Shown: positions 35,599 through 45,379, counted from the stretch's first letter. The stretch: 64,000 nt of DNA from CAZTTG01 sp964615935 (GCA_964615935.1 CAZTTG010000019.1:13589-77588); one strand, 5' to 3'. The notes: generated from the letters alone by a model not told the origin. Numbers and translations: made by a program.

Positions 35599-36942
35599 GT
35601 GAACAAGAGCCGAAGGAACTTCCTCAGGACGTCCGCCGCCGCCGCGACCAGCGCCATCGCCTTCCCCACCGTGGTCCCGGCCCGCGTCCTGGGTCCGCGG
35701 GCGCCCTCCGAGCGGGTGACCATCGCCAGCCTGGGGGTGGGCTCCCGGGGCAACGGCGTCCTCGGCGGCTTCATGCGCCGCTACGAGGACGTCCAGGCCG
35801 TGGCGGTCTGCGACCCCTTCCGCTCCCGGCAGGTCCGCACCAAGGCCGCCGTGGACGAGTACTACGGCAACGCGGACTGCGCCGCCTACGCGCACTACGG
35901 CGATGTGCTGGCCCGCGAGGACATCGATGCCTGCCTGGTCACCTCCTGCGACCACTGGCACGTGCACCTGGCCGTGGCCGCCGTGCGCGCCGGCAAGGAC
36001 GTCTACGTCGAGAAGCCGCTGAGCCCCAGCCCGGGATGGTCGTGGAGGCTGCGCCAGGCGGTCGAGGAGACCGGCGCCATCTTCCAGTACGGTACGCAGC
36101 AGCGCTCCGATGGGCGCTTCCGCCGCGCCTGTGAGCTGGTCCGCAACGGCTACATCGGCGAGGTCGAGAGCGTCCAGGTGTGGTGCCCCGACGCCTCGGC
36201 CGACTGGAGCACCTTCTCGGTCGAGCGCTACGGCTCCACCGAGGTCCAGCCCGTGCCGGACGACCTGAACTACGACCTGTGGACCGGGCCGGCGCCCCTG
36301 AGGCCCTACAACGCCGACCGGGTTCGCCGCGAGGGCTCCTTCCACGTCTACGACAGCTCCATCGGCTTCATCGCCGGCTGGGGCGCCCACCCGCTGGACA
36401 TCGCTCAGTGGGGCCTGGACATGGATCACTCCGGCCCCGTCCGCTACGAGGGGAGCGGCGGGCTGCCCGCGCGGGGTCTCCTGAGCACCGTCGAGGAGTG
36501 GGACGTGCTGTGCACCTACCCCGGCGGAGTACCCATGCGCTTCATGTCCCATCGCCTGGCGAAGCCCGTGGTCATGGAGTACCGCAAGCGCTGGTGCGAC
36601 CACGGGACGACCTTCTTCGGCAGCGAGGGGTGGATCAGCGTGGACCGGGGCGGGATCGAATACGGTAGGCCGGAGCTCGCCGAGGTCCAGCTCGGCCCGA
36701 ACGACCAACCGCTGTACGCCAGCCCCGCCCACGACCGCAACTTCATCGACTGCGTCAAGAGCCGCAAGCCCACGGTCAGCCCGCTCGAGTCGGCGATCCG
36801 GAGCGACATGATCAGCCACCTCTCGCAGCTGGCCGTGCGCACGGGGCGGGTCATCGAGTGGGACCCGGAGACCGAGACCGCGCTCGATCCCTGGATCCAC
36901 AGCCTGCTCGATCGGCCGCAGCGGAGGCCGTACCGGATCTGA
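35599..36942 (+). CDS. Tat-exported Gfo/Idh/MocA-family oxidoreductase
   Basis: The gene encodes 447 residues. GTG 35599 is preceded by GAGAGG. The N-terminus SRRNFLRTSAAAATSAIAF is a twin-arginine signal, so the enzyme folds in the cytoplasm with its NAD(P) and is then exported. The Rossmann motif VTIASLGVGSRGNGVLGG and the catalytic-site motif VYVEKPLSPS are present. Relatives oxidise or reduce sugars and sugar derivatives. It converges with the alpha-L-fucosidase gene, with 10 bp between the stops. GATACT at 35506-35511 may be its -10. Confidence 0.93.
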   Translation: MNKSRRNFLRTSAAAATSAIAFPTVVPARVLGPRAPSERVTIASLGVGSRGNGVLGGFMRRYEDVQAVAVCDPFRSRQVRTKAAVDEYYGNADCAAYAHYGDVLAREDIDACLVTSCDHWHVHLAVAAVRAGKDVYVEKPLSPSPGWSWRLRQAVEETGAIFQYGTQQRSDGRFRRACELVRNGYIGEVESVQVWCPDASADWSTFSVERYGSTEVQPVPDDLNYDLWTGPAPLRPYNADRVRREGSFHVYDSSIGFIAGWGAHPLDIAQWGLDMDHSGPVRYEGSGGLPARGLLSTVEEWDVLCTYPGGVPMRFMSHRLAKPVVMEYRKRWCDHGTTFFGSEGWISVDRGGIEYGRPELAEVQLGPNDQPLYASPAHDRNFIDCVKSRKPTVSPLESAIRSDMISHLSQLAVRTGRVIEWDPETETALDPWIHSLLDRPQRRPYRI

Positions 36943-36952
36943 TCGAGGCGTC

Positions 36953-38386
36953 CTAGCGGCACGCCGAGATGCGCAGCGTCCAGGCGTGCCGGCAGGGCGG
37001 CCCCTGGCGGAAGGCCTCGGGCACCGCGACCGAGAAGCCCTCGCCCTCGGGCTCCCAGGCGAGCTCCGCCTCGTGGCCCAGCAGGCTCACCGAAGCGCCG
37101 GCCGCCGGGCGGATCGAGCTCAGGCGGATCTCCGCCGGCGGGGTCTCCTCCCCCTCCTCGCCCAGGTAGATGGCGTGGACCGCGCCGTCCTTCCCGCGCG
37201 TGAGGCGCAGCCTGCCGTCGGCGTAGGGCTCGATGGCTCGCGTGGCGTAGATGGCCTCGCCGTTGACCCGCATCCACGCGCCCAGCCCCTCGAGGCGGGC
37301 GTAGGCATCGGGCGCCCAGTCGCCCTTCGGCGAGGGTCCGATGTTCAGCAGCAGGTTGCCGCCCTTCGAGACGACCTCCACCAGCATGTGCACCAGGGCG
37401 CGCACCGGCTTGTACTCGTGGTGCTCGTTGTAGGACCAGCCGGGCGCCATGGTGATGCAGGACTCCCAGGGCACGTGGATGGCCTCCTCGGGGACTCGCT
37501 GCTCGGGCGTGAGGTAGTTCTCGAACTCGCCGCTCACCCAGCGGTCCACCACGATCAGGCCCGGCTGGTGCCGGCGCGCCATGGCGGCGATCGAGGCCAT
37601 GTCCACGTCCTGGTTCCATTCCTCCTTCAGGGCCCAGTCCCGGAACTCCTCGGGCATGTTCTCGATGGGCCGCACCCAGGCGCCGTCGAGCCACAGCATG
37701 TCCACCCGGCCGTAGCGGGTCATGAGCTCCTCGATCTGGCCGCGGGTGAAGGCCTGGTAGCGCTCCCAGCGCTCGGGGTGCCGCGCCGGATCGTAGTTGA
37801 CGTGCCGGTCGGGCGTGGCGCGGTAGGGCCACCAGTAGTCCGGGCAATCCCAGTCGGGCTTCGAGAAGTAGGCCCCGACCAGGAAGCCGGCCCCCCGGAA
37901 GGCCTCGAAGAGCTCCCCGGTCACGTCGGCCCGCGGGTGGACGTGGAAGGGGCACTCCTTCGAGGTGACCTTGTAGTCCGTGAGCCGGCTGTCGAACATG
38001 CAGAAGCCGTCATGGTGCTTGGTGGTGAACACCAGGTACTTCATGCCCGCCCCCCGCGCGGCCTCCACCCACCGGTCGGGATCGAAGTCGACGGGATCGA
38101 AGGTCCGGCGCAGCTCGCGGTAATCCTCCTTGTAGTGGGCGTAGCTCTCGAAGCGCCCGTGGCGGCGGTCGCACCAGTCCTCGTTGCACAGGGACCAGGA
38201 CTCCACCACCCCCCACTGGCTGTAGGGGCCCCAGTGCATGAAGAGCCCCAGCTTCAGATCCTGCCAGGCCTCCAGCTTCTCGCGGACGAGGGGATCGGTG
38301 ACGGGCACGTAATCTTCTGCGCCGTGCTGGGACATGGCCGGGGTGGTCAGGAGGAGGAGGGCGGGGAGGATCGTGAAGGGTCTCAT
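36953..38386 (-). CDS. Secreted alpha-L-fucosidase (GH29)
   Basis: The gene encodes 477 residues with a signal peptide (FTILPALLLLTTPAMS). GH29 motifs are clear: LGLFMHWGPYSQWG, FTTKHHDGFCMFDS and the nucleophile motif DMLWLDGAW. The C-terminal beta domain carries RLTRGKDGAVHAIYLG. It should hydrolyse alpha-L-fucosides from algal or host glycans. It lies 23 bp downstream of the PKD/choice-of-anchor gene in the same orientation, and a Gfo/Idh enzyme and sulfatases lie beyond it, which suggests a sulfated-fucan breakdown theme (inference). Confidence 0.94.
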   Translation of the reverse strand: MRPFTILPALLLLTTPAMSQHGAEDYVPVTDPLVREKLEAWQDLKLGLFMHWGPYSQWGVVESWSLCNEDWCDRRHGRFESYAHYKEDYRELRRTFDPVDFDPDRWVEAARGAGMKYLVFTTKHHDGFCMFDSRLTDYKVTSKECPFHVHPRADVTGELFEAFRGAGFLVGAYFSKPDWDCPDYWWPYRATPDRHVNYDPARHPERWERYQAFTRGQIEELMTRYGRVDMLWLDGAWVRPIENMPEEFRDWALKEEWNQDVDMASIAAMARRHQPGLIVVDRWVSGEFENYLTPEQRVPEEAIHVPWESCITMAPGWSYNEHHEYKPVRALVHMLVEVVSKGGNLLLNIGPSPKGDWAPDAYARLEGLGAWMRVNGEAIYATRAIEPYADGRLRLTRGKDGAVHAIYLGEEGEETPPAEIRLSSIRPAAGASVSLLGHEAELAWEPEGEGFSVAVPEAFRQGPPCRHAWTLRISACR

Positions 38387-38409
38387 GCGTCTTGCCGAAT
38401 CGCAGGGTT

Positions 38410-40797
38410 TCACCGGCCGGTCCCCGCACCCCGCAGCGCGAAGGCGAAGGTCTCCGATCCGGCCCGGATCGTCAGGGTGGCGGAGCGCGGGCCCTCCTCG
38501 CGGGGCTCGAAGCGCAGCTCGAAGAGGGAGCTCCCCCGGCCGTCGATGCGCGGCCGGGGCCGGCGGGCGACCTTGAACTCGCGCGCGTGCGGGCCGCTCA
38601 GCTCCAGGGCGCCCTTGCGGGCCATGGCCAGCGGCCGGTCGCCGGCGTTCACCAGGCGGAAGGAGCGCAGCACCGGGGTCCGGACGGGCGTCTCGCCGAA
38701 GTCGGTGCCGTCGAAGGCCGAGGGAGAGTCGTCGCCTTCGCGGATGCGTACGCCGGATCCCTCGACCGCGATGGCGGCCTCGCGATCGGGCAGCGCCTCC
38801 CGCGTGACGAGCACGCGGAGAGTCTCGACATCGCTCTCCGAGCCGTCCCGGACCTCGAGCGCGATCTCGTGCACGCCGGGCTCTTCGAAGGTGTGCTCCG
38901 CCTCGCGGCCCTGCACGAGCTCCTCGAAGGCCTTCGGCTCGCGACCCAGGGCGGGCGCGTGGAAGTCCCAGCCGTACTCCGTCTTCCGGCGGCTGCAGAT
39001 CGAGTCGCGGGCCGAGACCTCGACCGTCAGGGGCGCCGGGCCGCAGAGCGGCTCGGCCTCGATCCGGGCCAGCAGCTCCGGCTCCCCCACGTGGATCGCG
39101 ATGGTCCGGCCGGCGTAGCCGTTGCCGCTGGTCCCGTCCGAGGCGATGAACGCGACGCTCCTCGCGCCCTCGGGCTCCTTGCGCGGGCAGCGCCAGGTGT
39201 AGAGATCCCCGTCGATCTCGCCGGGATCGCCCTCGCGCAGGTGGAAGCGGAGCGGGAAGCCCTCCAAATCGATCGCCCGCAGGGGGATCTCCAGCGTCCG
39301 CCCGCGCCTCACGACGTGATCCTGCAGGCCGAGCACCACCGGCCGGAGGTTCGCCTGCGCGGCGTCGTACTCGTACTCCGACTGGCCGTGGCCCGGCAGG
39401 ACGCCCTCGCCCTTCTTGCGGAACACCGTGACGATGGCCGGGTTGCCCTCGAAGCGCCCGTTGTCGGCGAAGAGCGCGATGGCGGTGCGCCCCTCGGGCA
39501 GGGCGCCGTCCCAGGGCACGGTGATGACGACGGTGGAGCGCTCCTTCGGGACGGGCTCGACGCTGGTCCAGCGGTTGCCGTAGAGGAGCTGCCAGCGCGT
39601 CTGGAGGGGGAGCCCCTGCAGGTCGTAGCAGCCCTCGCTGCTGACCCGCACGACCGCGTCCTCGCCCTCCTCCTGGATGACCAGCGCCGCCTTGCGCAGC
39701 TCGTAGACGCTGCGGCCGCCGCTCACGTCCAGGACGCGGAACACCGCCTCCGGCGGGGCGACGTCCATGGACCGCGCCAGCGAGACCATGTTCCGCATGT
39801 GCGCCAGGTCGTCGTAGCAGTGGTAGACCCGGCACAGGTCCCCCTTGTCGATGCCGGCCGAGGAGTAGGATTCGGGGTAGAGCCTCCGGTCGCCGACCGA
39901 CTTGTAGGCCACCCGATGGCGCAGCTCGTGGCCGTAGGGGACCGTGTAGGGCAGCCCCGCCTTCCAGAGGTAGAGCATGGCGGCGGGGTAGAGCCCGTTG
40001 CGCTTGAGCAGCCGCTTGGTCTCGGGCGGCAGGTAGCCTCCGACGGCGATCATCTTGGTGATCGCCATGGTCTCGCTGTTCGAGGAGCCCACCGAGTTGA
40101 ACAGCGTCGGCAGGTGGGCCGCGATGAGGTCCGAGGAGCGATCGGCGCGCTGGTCGGTGAGGGAGGCGTGGGCCGGGGCGCACACCAGCACGTCGGCGAA
40201 GTAGAGCTTCTCGAAGGCCTCGGTGCGGGCCGGCCGGCCGCCGTTGGCGATGAGGTGCGACATCCCCGTGGTCGACTGGTGGATGAAGTTCACGCCCAGG
40301 GGCAGCACATACTCGTGGGCGACGTCCACGAAGTCGATGATGTGGCCGCGGACGGTCAGCTCGCTCCCGTCGGCCGCCTTCCAGCGGCTGCGGACGTAGC
40401 CGTGCAGGCCCGACCAGCTCGAGTAGACGTCGTCCCAGATGCCGGCGTAGATCGGCGAGGCCTCCTCCCGCGCCTCGTAGGCGACGAGGGGACCGGAGTC
40501 GTCCTCGCCGGGAGGATCGAGGGGGTAGACGCGGCCCTTCGCCTCGGGAGCCTCGATCGTCACGCGGACGGCCTTCTCCTCCCCCTCCTCGCGCACCATG
40601 GACTGGACGTCCTCGACCGGGCTGTCGTCGTCCCGCCAGACCTTCCACTCGGTCCGCTGGTAGTAGGGGTTGTGGGCGATCGGGCCGTCGCCGGCCTCCT
40701 CCTCTTGTGGCGGAAGGCCCGGTCCCAGGAACCCGATCAGGAGCAGCAGGGCTCCGAGTACCCCGGGATCGGTTGATTGCCGGCCTTCGTTCATCAT
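38410..40797 (-). CDS. Large secreted protein with PKD-like and choice-of-anchor domains
   Basis: The gene encodes 795 residues. A weak N-terminal hydrophobic stretch (VLGALLLLIGFLGPGLPPQ) acts as a signal. The first 500 residues are not recognised but contain many conserved-looking aromatic residues (RTEWKVWRDDDS, YSSWSGLHGYVRS). A PKD-type domain follows (LCGPAPLTVEVSARDSIC ... HTFEEPGVHEIALEVRDG), then a C-terminal choice-of-anchor beta domain (FRLVNAGDRPLAMARKGALE ... ELRFEPREEGPRSATLTI). It shares an ATGA overlap with the upstream membrane protein and precedes the fucosidase. It may bind or cleave a polysaccharide; no catalytic residues can be named. Confidence 0.82.
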   Translation of the reverse strand: MMNEGRQSTDPGVLGALLLLIGFLGPGLPPQEEEAGDGPIAHNPYYQRTEWKVWRDDDSPVEDVQSMVREEGEEKAVRVTIEAPEAKGRVYPLDPPGEDDSGPLVAYEAREEASPIYAGIWDDVYSSWSGLHGYVRSRWKAADGSELTVRGHIIDFVDVAHEYVLPLGVNFIHQSTTGMSHLIANGGRPARTEAFEKLYFADVLVCAPAHASLTDQRADRSSDLIAAHLPTLFNSVGSSNSETMAITKMIAVGGYLPPETKRLLKRNGLYPAAMLYLWKAGLPYTVPYGHELRHRVAYKSVGDRRLYPESYSSAGIDKGDLCRVYHCYDDLAHMRNMVSLARSMDVAPPEAVFRVLDVSGGRSVYELRKAALVIQEEGEDAVVRVSSEGCYDLQGLPLQTRWQLLYGNRWTSVEPVPKERSTVVITVPWDGALPEGRTAIALFADNGRFEGNPAIVTVFRKKGEGVLPGHGQSEYEYDAAQANLRPVVLGLQDHVVRRGRTLEIPLRAIDLEGFPLRFHLREGDPGEIDGDLYTWRCPRKEPEGARSVAFIASDGTSGNGYAGRTIAIHVGEPELLARIEAEPLCGPAPLTVEVSARDSICSRRKTEYGWDFHAPALGREPKAFEELVQGREAEHTFEEPGVHEIALEVRDGSESDVETLRVLVTREALPDREAAIAVEGSGVRIREGDDSPSAFDGTDFGETPVRTPVLRSFRLVNAGDRPLAMARKGALELSGPHAREFKVARRPRPRIDGRGSSLFELRFEPREEGPRSATLTIRAGSETFAFALRGAGTGR

Positions 40798-41318
40798 CTC
40801 GACTGTGGATTCTGGAACACCGCCATCACTCGATCGATCTGCTGATCATAGAGATGCCGTGCAAGACGATGTACCAGGACATACCAGCCGAAGAACAGCA
40901 GCGGTATCGCCAGGACGCAGGCCAGCACATCGGGGACTCCCATTGCGGCGAGCAGGGTGATGAGGAACAGGAACCCCATCATGTTCACTCCATAGAGCCA
41001 CCAGCGGGTACGCCTGGACGGCCCCAAGATGCGCGATGTGAGGTACGAGGAGACTGCTGCTCTCAAGTCCTGAGCCTCGAGATCGTCGGCCGGCGGCCTG
41101 AGCTCGGTCACGATCTTGCTCAGAGTGGACAATACTGCGGCCCTCTCACCGATATCCACTTCTTCTATTGCTGGGATGATCTCCCGGGCCACGAGAGTGG
41201 CAGTCCTTCTTCTCTCGGCTTCCTCCTCCGCCGAGAGATCATGGATCAGGGATGTGGTGAAGGCCCGCTCATAGTGAGCGAGATCCCATTCGGCCGAACG
41301 GCCCAGCATGCTCGCCAT
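40794..41318 (-). CDS. Small membrane protein of unknown function
   Basis: The gene encodes 174 residues. A charged N-terminal helical domain of about 110 residues (IHDLSAEEEAERRRTATLVA, then EEVDIGERAAVLSTLSKIV) is followed by two membrane spans (VNMMGFLFLITLLAAMGV and VLACVLAIPLLFFGWYVLVH) and a short tail. Its stop overlaps the start of the large secreted protein gene (ATGA), so it is probably the first gene of the fucosidase operon. Family not recognised. Confidence 0.7.
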   Translation of the reverse strand: MASMLGRSAEWDLAHYERAFTTSLIHDLSAEEEAERRRTATLVAREIIPAIEEVDIGERAAVLSTLSKIVTELRPPADDLEAQDLRAAVSSYLTSRILGPSRRTRWWLYGVNMMGFLFLITLLAAMGVPDVLACVLAIPLLFFGWYVLVHRLARHLYDQQIDRVMAVFQNPQSR

Positions 41319-41649
41319 GACTTTCCGGGATACTCGAGGTCGGCGCGAGAGTTACCTTCCCTCGAACATACTACGCCACGATCGCAGGGTTGACACGGTT
41401 CGCAGGTATCTCGTCACTGCCGAGTCCCCGGGAAACCTCGTAACTCATGGCCTGACGGTCGGCCCATGTGCCGCAGTATGCCCCTGGGGGCCCTCGCGGG
41501 GGCTGGCTGGTGGGGTGCTGCGCTGGGGACCCGCAGGCTGGTCCAGGAGCGCGAGGGGGCCCGCCTCCGCGAGGCTCGCGAAGGGGATTGGTGCCACCGG
41601 CCTTCCCTCCCCTCGAACTGCGCTATCATGGTCTACTGCACATAGAGTC
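41319..41649. other. Intergenic region without a supported gene
   Basis: These 331 bp separate divergent genes. A TTGACA at 41390 has no matching -10, and TATCAT near 41626 may serve the DUF2007 gene. One copy of a 25-bp near-repeat lies at 41491-41515. No coding region or RNA gene could be supported. Confidence 0.4.
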
Positions 41650-41856
41650 ATGGTCGATAAGTACATCCAATTCGCGACCTACCCTACGCTCGGCGAGGCA
41701 CATGCCGCTCGAATACACCTGCAGGAGAACGGGGTCCCGGCGTTCTTGACGACTGAAGATGCCCTGCCCCTCTTCCTTCGCGAGGGCTCCACCTACCCGG
41801 TCTATGTCCACGAACAGGATCTGGACCGGGCTCGCCAGGTACTCGAGGTGAAGTAG
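41650..41856 (+). CDS. DUF2007 family small protein
   Basis: The gene encodes 68 residues with the alpha/beta ferredoxin-like pattern of DUF2007 (putative signal-transducing protein family): YPTLGEAHAARIHLQENGVP, then STYPVYVHEQDLDRARQVLE. These small proteins often stand alone and their function is unknown. The start at ATG 41650 follows a poor ribosome site but the family alignment begins here. Confidence 0.82.
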   Translation: MVDKYIQFATYPTLGEAHAARIHLQENGVPAFLTTEDALPLFLREGSTYPVYVHEQDLDRARQVLEVK

Positions 41857-42034
41857 CGCTCCCGTGCTATCCAAGTACTCGGCCGTCCCCGTCCACCTGG
41901 GGCGCCCGGAAGTCCGCCCCTCGGCGTCCTGGCCCCCGCCGCTGACCTTCGGCATCTCGCTGTCGGCGGGATCCTGAACGCGGGCTCTCACTCCCGAGTG
42001 GGGCGGCGCGCCGGCGGAGGCGGGACGCCGGCCA

Positions 42035-43216
42035 TCACAGCCACTCCCGCACGAGCCGCAGGGCGGCCACTGTCATCCCCGGGAGCTCTGCGAGGCTGCC
42101 GTCCCCCGCCATGCCGCGGAGTTCCGCCTCCACGTGGCGCCAGGTGAACTTCCGGCTCCGCTTCGCGGCGAAGCGCCCGCGAGCCCACGTCTGGATGGCG
42201 AATCCCGCCCTCCCCAGCGAGGGCGGCTCCCGGCCGGCCAGGCGCTCGGCGAGCTCGTGGTGCTCGAGCAGGACCGCGACCTCGGCGTAGGCGGGGATGC
42301 GGCCGCTGAACAGCCGGCGCGGCATTCGAGCCGGCAGGCCGTGGCGTCGCAGCGCATCGTGGAAGCGAGCGTCCACGCGCGCGTAGTACCTCCCGTCTCC
42401 CGCGCCGGAGGGGCGCTGGCTCCGATAGAGCCGATGGTAGCCCTCGAGGTGCTGGGGCCAGTGGCGGCGGATGACGGCCAGGTAGGTCTCCATCTGAGCG
42501 CCCGGGCGAAGCGTGAGGCCGCCGAAGCACACGAAGTCGACGTCCGCCTCCCTGGCCTCGCCCACCAGGGCGTCGATCGCCTCGGGCGTATCGGAGATCC
42601 CCGGCAGGACGGGCATGGCCATCACGCCCGTTCCCAGTCCCCTCCGCCGGGCCTCGCGCAGCAGGCGCCAGCGCTCCTCCATGGGCGCCGCCTCGGGCTC
42701 GAACCGGCGGCGCACCTCCTCGTCGAGGGTCTGGATGCTGAACGAGAGGACCGCACCGCTTCGCTCGGCCACGCGTTCGAGCAGATCGAGGTCCCTCTCC
42801 ACGAGCGCGGACTTGGTGAGGACGTGCACGGGAAGCCGATGGCGCTCGGCGAGACCCAGCGCCCCGCGGGCGAGCTCGTACTTGCTCTCCAGTGGCTGGT
42901 ACGCGTCGCTGACCCCGCCTCCGAGGAAGACGAAGCCCGGCTCGCGCACACGGCCGAGCTCCTTGTCGAGGATCTCCAGCGCGTTCGTCTTCACGACGAC
43001 GTCATGGGCGAAGTCACCCTCGACGTAGTACCGCTCGGCGCGCCCGTCGCAGTAGAGACAACCGTGCTGGCAGCCGCGGTAGAGGTTCATCCCGTACCGG
43101 CCGAGGAACCACGGATCGGTGAAGCCGGGGATGCGCGTGATGGACCTGGCCTCCACCTCGCGCACAGTGACGGGCCGATCCGCGGACTCGGGCGTGTCGC
43201 CCGGTGAGCGGGACAT
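42035..43216 (-). CDS. SPL-type radical SAM protein (Rv2578c-like)
   Basis: The gene encodes 393 residues. The cluster motif RGCQHGCLYCDGR near residue 50 and the repeated acidic/aromatic features of spore photoproduct lyase-like proteins (VFLGGGVSDAYQPLESKYEL, LSFSIQTLDEEVRRRFEP, FGGLTLRPGAQ) place it in the SPL/Rv2578c group. The true SPL cysteine near the C-terminus is not evident, so DNA photoproduct repair is not claimed. The frame extends upstream but ATG 43216 fits the family start. Confidence 0.88.
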   Translation of the reverse strand: MSRSPGDTPESADRPVTVREVEARSITRIPGFTDPWFLGRYGMNLYRGCQHGCLYCDGRAERYYVEGDFAHDVVVKTNALEILDKELGRVREPGFVFLGGGVSDAYQPLESKYELARGALGLAERHRLPVHVLTKSALVERDLDLLERVAERSGAVLSFSIQTLDEEVRRRFEPEAAPMEERWRLLREARRRGLGTGVMAMPVLPGISDTPEAIDALVGEAREADVDFVCFGGLTLRPGAQMETYLAVIRRHWPQHLEGYHRLYRSQRPSGAGDGRYYARVDARFHDALRRHGLPARMPRRLFSGRIPAYAEVAVLLEHHELAERLAGREPPSLGRAGFAIQTWARGRFAAKRSRKFTWRHVEAELRGMAGDGSLAELPGMTVAALRLVREWL

Positions 43217-43414
43217 GCCATGAGGATAGCGCCGCTCACGTCCGGCAGCACGTCGAGGTCGGAAGCCGCGCGCTGAGTGCGCCTCCTCTGCTAGGGACTC
43301 GCTCGGGGCCGATCTCGACACTCACCTCGCTCTGCAGCTCCGAAACCCCCCCTCGCCGGGGCTGGCGGGTGGGGCCGCAGGCCGCGGGAGGGAGTGGGCG
43401 GGCCAGCACGCCAT

Positions 43415-44371
43415 CTATCGCGCAGCGGTGCGACGAGTGAACCGCCCTGCTATCTGTCCGAGCAGGAGAGCGACCACGGCGCCGAGAGCCGCCAAAAGGA
43501 CAGGCCCGTAGCTCCGCATGACCGCTGGCTGGCTGGTCCATATTCCCGAGTTCTCGCAACTCACCGGACCGAAGAAGGCCGGGTCGAAGCCACCCCACCT
43601 CGACGTGGCTCGATCCACGACCTCCATGCACGGACCGATAGCCACTGGCAAGATGAGAACGAGTGCAGGGGCAACCAGGTAGAGGGCGATGCGCAGCTTC
43701 GGCGCCCGTATGAGGCGTCCGAAGAAGGCAATGACGCAGAACATGATCCACAGCCATGCCGCGATCAGGGTGGTCCCCATTGGCACGGTGACCTCGCGCG
43801 CCAGGTGGCTGACCCCACGCTCCACCTGCCAGGCGGCAATGGGTGTGAGCGTCTCGGGGAGCGGACCACCGAAACCCCATACGGCCAGTTCCCACAGGCG
43901 TCGGATGGGTTCGCCGCTCGCGCGGGAGGAGGGATTGTCTTCCGGGAGCACGATCTGAAGGAAGAGCGGCGCCACTCCGAGGGGGAGAGTCATGAACAGG
44001 TACACCCAGCCTCCGCCCCGAACCCGATAGCTCGGGCTGCCTTCGGGTGTGCCCTCGCTCAGCATCCGACGGACGGTCTCGGCATCGGTGCGCCAGGTGC
44101 AACAGAGCAGCGCGCCGGAGCCGAGAAACAAGCCGACCAGCGGCACCCGAGCCGACCAGAACAGGTGGACCCAGTCCCGGTGGTCAAGGCGATCGAGCAG
44201 GGCGAAGACGCAGGCACTCCCCCAGAGAACGACCAGGACGAGCTGAGCCAGGAACAGTGGCATCCGCGCCGAAGGACTCCCCCTCAGCACCTGCAGCGCC
44301 GCTGCCGCGCAGAAGAGGATCCCGAGGATGGTCAACGGCGCAAAGACAAGCATGCAGACGGTGACAATCAT
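43415..44371 (-). CDS. Polytopic membrane protein, unknown
   Basis: The gene encodes 318 residues with about seven hydrophobic segments (for example MLVFAPLTILGILFCAAAAL, FLAQLVLVVLWGSACVFALL and GPVLLAALGAVVALLLGQIA). No family was recognised. Base use is less strictly GC-rich than in the flanking enzyme genes, in line with an accessory stretch. It is divergent from the GNAT gene, with about 246 bp between the two starts that must hold both promoters. Confidence 0.7.
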   Translation of the reverse strand: MIVTVCMLVFAPLTILGILFCAAAALQVLRGSPSARMPLFLAQLVLVVLWGSACVFALLDRLDHRDWVHLFWSARVPLVGLFLGSGALLCCTWRTDAETVRRMLSEGTPEGSPSYRVRGGGWVYLFMTLPLGVAPLFLQIVLPEDNPSSRASGEPIRRLWELAVWGFGGPLPETLTPIAAWQVERGVSHLAREVTVPMGTTLIAAWLWIMFCVIAFFGRLIRAPKLRIALYLVAPALVLILPVAIGPCMEVVDRATSRWGGFDPAFFGPVSCENSGIWTSQPAVMRSYGPVLLAALGAVVALLLGQIAGRFTRRTAAR

Positions 44372-44617
44372 CGGCTCATCCTCTGCCTGCCGTTGCTCAC
44401 GCCCATCGCACCCTCCCCCACCGTGCTACACCGACATGAGCGGGAGCGCAAGGGGGTAGGCCCTGAAGAACGGGATGGCCAACATGACAGTCACCAGGTC
44501 CCCGCTCACCGCGATGAGAAGCTCGTGGTATTCTTGCGGTCGTGACGGTGGCGCCAGGACAGCACGCGGGTTGCGCACGACGTTCGACGGATGCAAGGCA
44601 ATGAACGGAGGGCTCAC

Positions 44618-45223
44618 ATGGACGACGTTGACCTGAAGATGCTCGATCCGCAGACGGACCTGCCCTTGCTCGAGCGTTGGCTGCGGAGTTCGCACGTGGT
44701 CCGGTGGTGGGGGGCTCCGGACCCGCACGTGACGGCGCTGCCTCAGCGGCCGAGGGACACCCACGCCGTGATCACGGCGGGCGGCAGACCGGTCGGCTAC
44801 CTGTGCTGGCAGAGACCGTCGCCGTCGGAATGCGAGGCGGCCGGACTCACGGATCTTCCTGAGGATCTGGTGGATGTCGACATCCTGATCGGAGAGCCAG
44901 AGCTCCTGGGCCGCGGGATAGGCCCGAGAGCACTGGCCCTGCTACTGGCGAGGCTGCATGGCGAGGGGGTGGGATTCGCCGGCCTGGGGACGTCGGCCTC
45001 GAATCGCGTGGCGATCAGAGCGTTCGAGAAGGCCGGATTCCGCCTGTTCAGAGACTTCGAGGATCCGGAGTTTGGACCGTGCAAGTACATGGTGGCACGA
45101 CTACGTGGCGGGCCCATCCACGTATACGGACCGAACGGAACCCCCGTGGCGCGCTTCACGTCGATCTGGCGGCTCGAGGCCGACGACTGGCGCATCGTGC
45201 TGGACAAGGGCGACGCTGATTGA
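44618..45223 (+). CDS. GNAT acetyltransferase, AAC(6')-like
   Basis: The gene encodes 201 residues. ATG 44618 has GGAGGG six bases ahead; an upstream ATG at 44591 lacks this. The N-terminal LPLLERWLRSSHVVRWWG and the acetyl-CoA loop LLGRGIGPRALALLLARL, followed by ASNRVAIRAFEKAGFR, match the acetyltransferase branch that includes aminoglycoside 6'-N-acetyltransferases and related siderophore or lysine-type enzymes. The substrate cannot be told from sequence. A C-terminal extension of about 40 residues (GPIHVYGPNGTPVARFTSIW) is unusual. Confidence 0.85.
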   Translation: MDDVDLKMLDPQTDLPLLERWLRSSHVVRWWGAPDPHVTALPQRPRDTHAVITAGGRPVGYLCWQRPSPSECEAAGLTDLPEDLVDVDILIGEPELLGRGIGPRALALLLARLHGEGVGFAGLGTSASNRVAIRAFEKAGFRLFRDFEDPEFGPCKYMVARLRGGPIHVYGPNGTPVARFTSIWRLEADDWRIVLDKGDAD

Positions 45224-45379
45224 GCCACGATCCGGGAGGGTCCGAACGCTCTGCCGATCCCCATCACTGACAACGCGCGAGCATGCAGCAGCGGCATGGA
45301 CGGGATGAGCCCGTAGATGGCCAGGAATGGGCTGGAGAGCTCACTCGCGTGGCTCGGCGCTCGATGAGGTCCGTCCAGT

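Noticed and set aside
41390..41395. TTGACA as a promoter -35
   Set aside because: No -10-like hexamer at 16-18 bp; the only candidate is 11 bp away.
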